From an uncultured Eubacterium sp. (lineage in GTDB: Bacteria > Bacillota > Clostridia > Lachnospirales > Lachnospiraceae), in contig CAMKHH010000059.1 of NCBI GenBank assembly GCA_946412445.1, positions 1-6,957 on the forward strand: a stretch of 6,957 nucleotides of DNA, written 5' to 3'. Both the position numbers and the translations under genes were made by a program. Below are positions 5,173 to 6,957 of this stretch, one piece after another. Every line of letters begins with the position of its first letter. The stretch's first letter is position 1. The notes below the pieces were generated by a model that had not been told where the DNA came from, searched no databases, and was given only the letters and a program-made list of their open reading frames with translations.

Positions 5173-6222
5173 ATGAAGACTGAGATTGCTTTGATGAGCG
5201 AAGAACAACTGGATATGCATGCGCTTGAAAAAGCAGGCAGAATTTTGCGGCAGGGCGGGTTGGTTGCATTTCCTACGGAGACAGTATATGGCCTGGGTGG
5301 GAATGCGCTGGATCCTGCTGCCTCTGAGAAGATTTATGCGGCCAAGGGGAGACCATCGGATAATCCGCTGATCATACATATTGCAGGTATGGAAGATTTG
5401 CATAAGATTGTTTTACGGGTGCCCCCAAATGCTGAAAAACTTGCGGACAGATATTGGCCGGGACCTCTTACCATGATTTTCGATAAAGCTGCTTGTGTTC
5501 CATATGAAACAACGGGTGGATTAGACAGTGTTGCAGTCAGGATGCCAAGTAACCGGATTGCCCTGGAGTTAATCCGACAGGCGGGCGGTTATGTAGCTGC
5601 TCCCAGTGCCAATACGTCAGGGAGGCCCAGCCCGACGTTGGCATTCCATGTGGCGGAGGATTTGTCCGAGCGTATAGATATGATTATTGACGGGGGGATG
5701 ACAGATATTGGTCTGGAATCCACAATTGTGGATTTTACCGAGGACCCCCCTGTAATTTTGCGTCCCGGTTATCTGAATCAGCAGATGGTGGAAAAAGTGA
5801 TCGGTGTCGTACGGATCGACCCGGGTCTTTCGTCTGCTGACAGTCAGGTCAGGCCCAAGGCTCCCGGGATGAGGTACAGGCATTATGCTCCAAGAGGTGA
5901 TCTTGCGATTGTAGAAGGCAGCGTGGAAAAAGTCGTGGATAGGATCAATGAACTGACCCGGAGACGTCTTAAGGAAGGTGCTGGGGTGGGAATTATCTGT
6001 ACAGATGAAACTATGGGAAGCTATCCTGTGGGAAAAGTGAAAAGCATTGGTACCCGTACCAATGAAGAAAGTATCGCATTGCACCTGTATCAGGTTTTGA
6101 GAGAGTTTGATGAAGAAGAAGTAGACTACATCTATTCGGAGTCTTTTAATACACCCCGGATGGGACAGGCCATCATGAACCGTCTTCTGAAAGCGGCGGG
6201 ACATGAAATTATTGAAACATAG
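5173..6222 (+). CDS. ywlC: Threonylcarbamoyl-AMP synthase, Sua5/YwlC type
   Basis: This enzyme makes threonylcarbamoyl-AMP from threonine, bicarbonate and ATP; it is the first step of the t6A37 modification in tRNAs reading ANN codons. At 349 residues it has the two-domain Sua5 length, not the short TsaC form. The YrdC-type catalytic domain covers residues about 12-205, with FPTETVYGLG (33-42), KGRPSDNPLIIHI (58-70, basic K58 and R60 with S62 and N64) and PSANTSG (144-150). The conserved linker PGMRYRHYAP (231-240) closes the active site. The C-terminal Sua5 domain runs from about 244 to 345. The start is set by AAGGA at 5163-5167; the match to family N-termini is good. It is cytoplasmic. Promoter and leader lie immediately upstream, and the next gene follows after 15 bp, so it is first in an operon with the YwlE-like and RpiB genes. 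Every key motif is intact. Confidence 0.96.
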   Translation: MKTEIALMSEEQLDMHALEKAGRILRQGGLVAFPTETVYGLGGNALDPAASEKIYAAKGRPSDNPLIIHIAGMEDLHKIVLRVPPNAEKLADRYWPGPLTMIFDKAACVPYETTGGLDSVAVRMPSNRIALELIRQAGGYVAAPSANTSGRPSPTLAFHVAEDLSERIDMIIDGGMTDIGLESTIVDFTEDPPVILRPGYLNQQMVEKVIGVVRIDPGLSSADSQVRPKAPGMRYRHYAPRGDLAIVEGSVEKVVDRINELTRRRLKEGAGVGIICTDETMGSYPVGKVKSIGTRTNEESIALHLYQVLREFDEEEVDYIYSESFNTPRMGQAIMNRLLKAAGHEIIET

Positions 6223-6223
6223 T

Positions 6224-6231
6224 TGAGGTGA
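6224..6231 (+). promoter_or_regulatory. Ribosome binding site supporting a GTG start
   Basis: TGAGGTGA matches the anti-Shine-Dalgarno sequence over seven bases (GAGGTGA) and ends 6 bases before the GTG at 6238. It lies directly after the Sua5 stop codon. It supports the GTG start, which also gives the expected family N-terminus (a few residues before the first beta strand). Confidence 0.65.
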
Positions 6232-6237
6232 CACCTA

Positions 6238-6699
6238 GTGAAGCAATATGACAGATTAATATTTGTGGATTCGGATGATACCACGCGTGCGCCTATGGCA
6301 AAAGTGATTATGAAAAGCAAGTTCCTGATGGGAAATCTGGACATTCAATCAAGAGGATTAGTGGTACTCTTCCCGGAGCCCATGAATCAAAAGACAGAAG
6401 CTGTGCTTATCAGCAATGGCTATCATACAAAAGATCATACGGCTGCTCAGCTCATGCAGGAGGATATTGGTGAGCGGGTGCTGATTCTGACGATGGAAGA
6501 TGCTCAAAAGGCTAAAATCTGGGGAAATTATGAGAATGCCGCAAATGTTTATACAATTGCTGAATTTATTAAGCAAAGCGGTGATGTGCCGCCGCTTTAC
6601 GGGGAACCTTTAACTACTTATGGGAAGTGTTATGAAAACCTGGAGGCTTTAATTTCAGGAGTTGTGATACAATTAAATGAGGAGGAATTGCGAAAATGA
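6238..6699 (+). CDS. YwlE-like low-molecular-weight phosphatase homologue lacking catalytic residues
   Basis: At 153 residues this matches the size of YwlE (protein-arginine phosphatase) and low-molecular-weight tyrosine phosphatases, and it sits where YwlE normally sits, between Sua5 and RpiB. Active enzymes start with a strand followed by V-C-x5-R-S-P-M-A. Here residues 10-21 read VDSDDTTRAPMA: R17, P19 and M20 are kept, but the catalytic Cys is D11. The later general-acid loop, normally VPDPYG or similar, reads VPPLYG (117-122), so the Asp is P119. DHTAAQL also lacks the usual Arg of DHxSRxL. The fold therefore seems kept (LILTMED, YTIAEF, the final YGKCYENLEALI helix) while cysteine-based phosphatase chemistry is lost. 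The reading frame is uninterrupted, with a good ribosome binding site and ATGA overlap with rpiB, so it is not an obvious pseudogene. It may bind a phosphorylated partner or do something else. The function is unknown. Confidence 0.85.
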   Translation: MKQYDRLIFVDSDDTTRAPMAKVIMKSKFLMGNLDIQSRGLVVLFPEPMNQKTEAVLISNGYHTKDHTAAQLMQEDIGERVLILTMEDAQKAKIWGNYENAANVYTIAEFIKQSGDVPPLYGEPLTTYGKCYENLEALISGVVIQLNEEELRK

Positions 6700-6957
6700 T
6701 AGCAATAGGTTGTGACCACGGAGGCTTCGATTTGATGAGGTCAATTAAGGAGTATCTGGATGGGAAGGGGCTGGAATATAAGGACTTTGGATGCCGGGAT
6801 ACTCAGTCGGTGGATTATCCGGTTTATGCCAGAAAGGTATCACATGCAGTATTGAGTGGCGAATGTGATAAAGGTATATTGATATGTGGAACCGGAATCG
6901 GAATTTCTATTGCAGCAAACCGTATCCGGGGAATCCGTGCGGCACTTTGCACGGATT
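6696..6957 (+). CDS. rpiB: Ribose-5-phosphate isomerase B, 5' part
   Basis: RpiB interconverts ribose 5-phosphate and ribulose 5-phosphate in the non-oxidative pentose phosphate pathway; it is cytoplasmic. The window shows the first 87 of about 145-150 residues and cuts the gene. The N-terminus IGCDHGGF (residues 4-11) is the phosphate-binding and active-site motif with D7 and H8. DYPVYA follows in the 40s. ICGTGIGISIAANR carries C64, the catalytic base position of the family, and the anion hole. AGGAGG at 6680-6685 is 10 bases before the ATG. The start overlaps the stop of the preceding gene as ATGA (6696-6699), indicating translational coupling in the Sua5 operon. Relatives act on allose 6-phosphate or, as LacA/LacB, on galactose 6-phosphate, but the housekeeping context favours RpiB. 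Confidence 0.93.
   Translation, partial: MIAIGCDHGGFDLMRSIKEYLDGKGLEYKDFGCRDTQSVDYPVYARKVSHAVLSGECDKGILICGTGIGISIAANRIRGIRAALCTD

Noticed and set aside
5617..6234. 205-codon minus-strand frame opposite Sua5
   Set aside because: Every part is antisense to an intact, motif-rich Sua5 gene; no start signals are seen.

Overview
The window looks like chromosomal DNA from a low-to-mid GC Gram-positive bacterium of the Clostridia, most likely a Lachnospiraceae-type anaerobe. This is inferred from strong AGGAGG-type ribosome binding sites, TTGxxx/TATAAT promoters, the protein families present, and the gene order Sua5 (YwlC) - YwlE-like - RpiB, which is a familiar Firmicutes neighbourhood. All genes I accept are on the + strand. 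I ran no searches; family calls come from motifs read by eye.

Layout. (1) Positions 2-985 hold the 3' half of a glycoside hydrolase family 31 gene, cut by the window edge and followed by a 15-bp hairpin. (2) Positions 986-1836 are mostly non-coding: a near-consensus promoter (1069-1096), a terminator-like hairpin about 90 nt past its expected start site (1183-1212) that together could define a small RNA or leader, an unrecognised 81-aa gene (1380-1625) with its own terminator-like hairpin, and a second promoter candidate (1742-1770). (3) Positions 1837-5009 look like a cell-envelope cluster: a membrane-anchored protein with a copper-amine-oxidase-like N domain, an SH3b domain and a spore-germination-type GH18 domain; then a DivIVA-like coiled-coil protein; then, after a clear terminator, a CwlD-like zinc amidase starting at GTG. 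(4) A good extended -10 promoter (5040-5068) and a hairpin-rich leader precede Sua5 threonylcarbamoyl-AMP synthase (tRNA t6A synthesis), a YwlE-like protein that has lost its catalytic residues, and the 5' part of RpiB (pentose phosphate isomerase), overlapping by ATGA.

How they may work together. The GH18 and amidase proteins would both act on peptidoglycan outside the membrane, while the DivIVA-like protein could position wall or division machinery inside. Sua5 and RpiB are housekeeping enzymes. The most unusual item is the YwlE-position protein: it keeps the low-molecular-weight phosphatase fold motifs, but the catalytic Cys is Asp and the general-acid Asp-Pro is Pro-Leu, so it should not be a conventional phosphatase. 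I see no CRISPR array, insertion sequence, tRNA or rRNA, and no obvious defence system.
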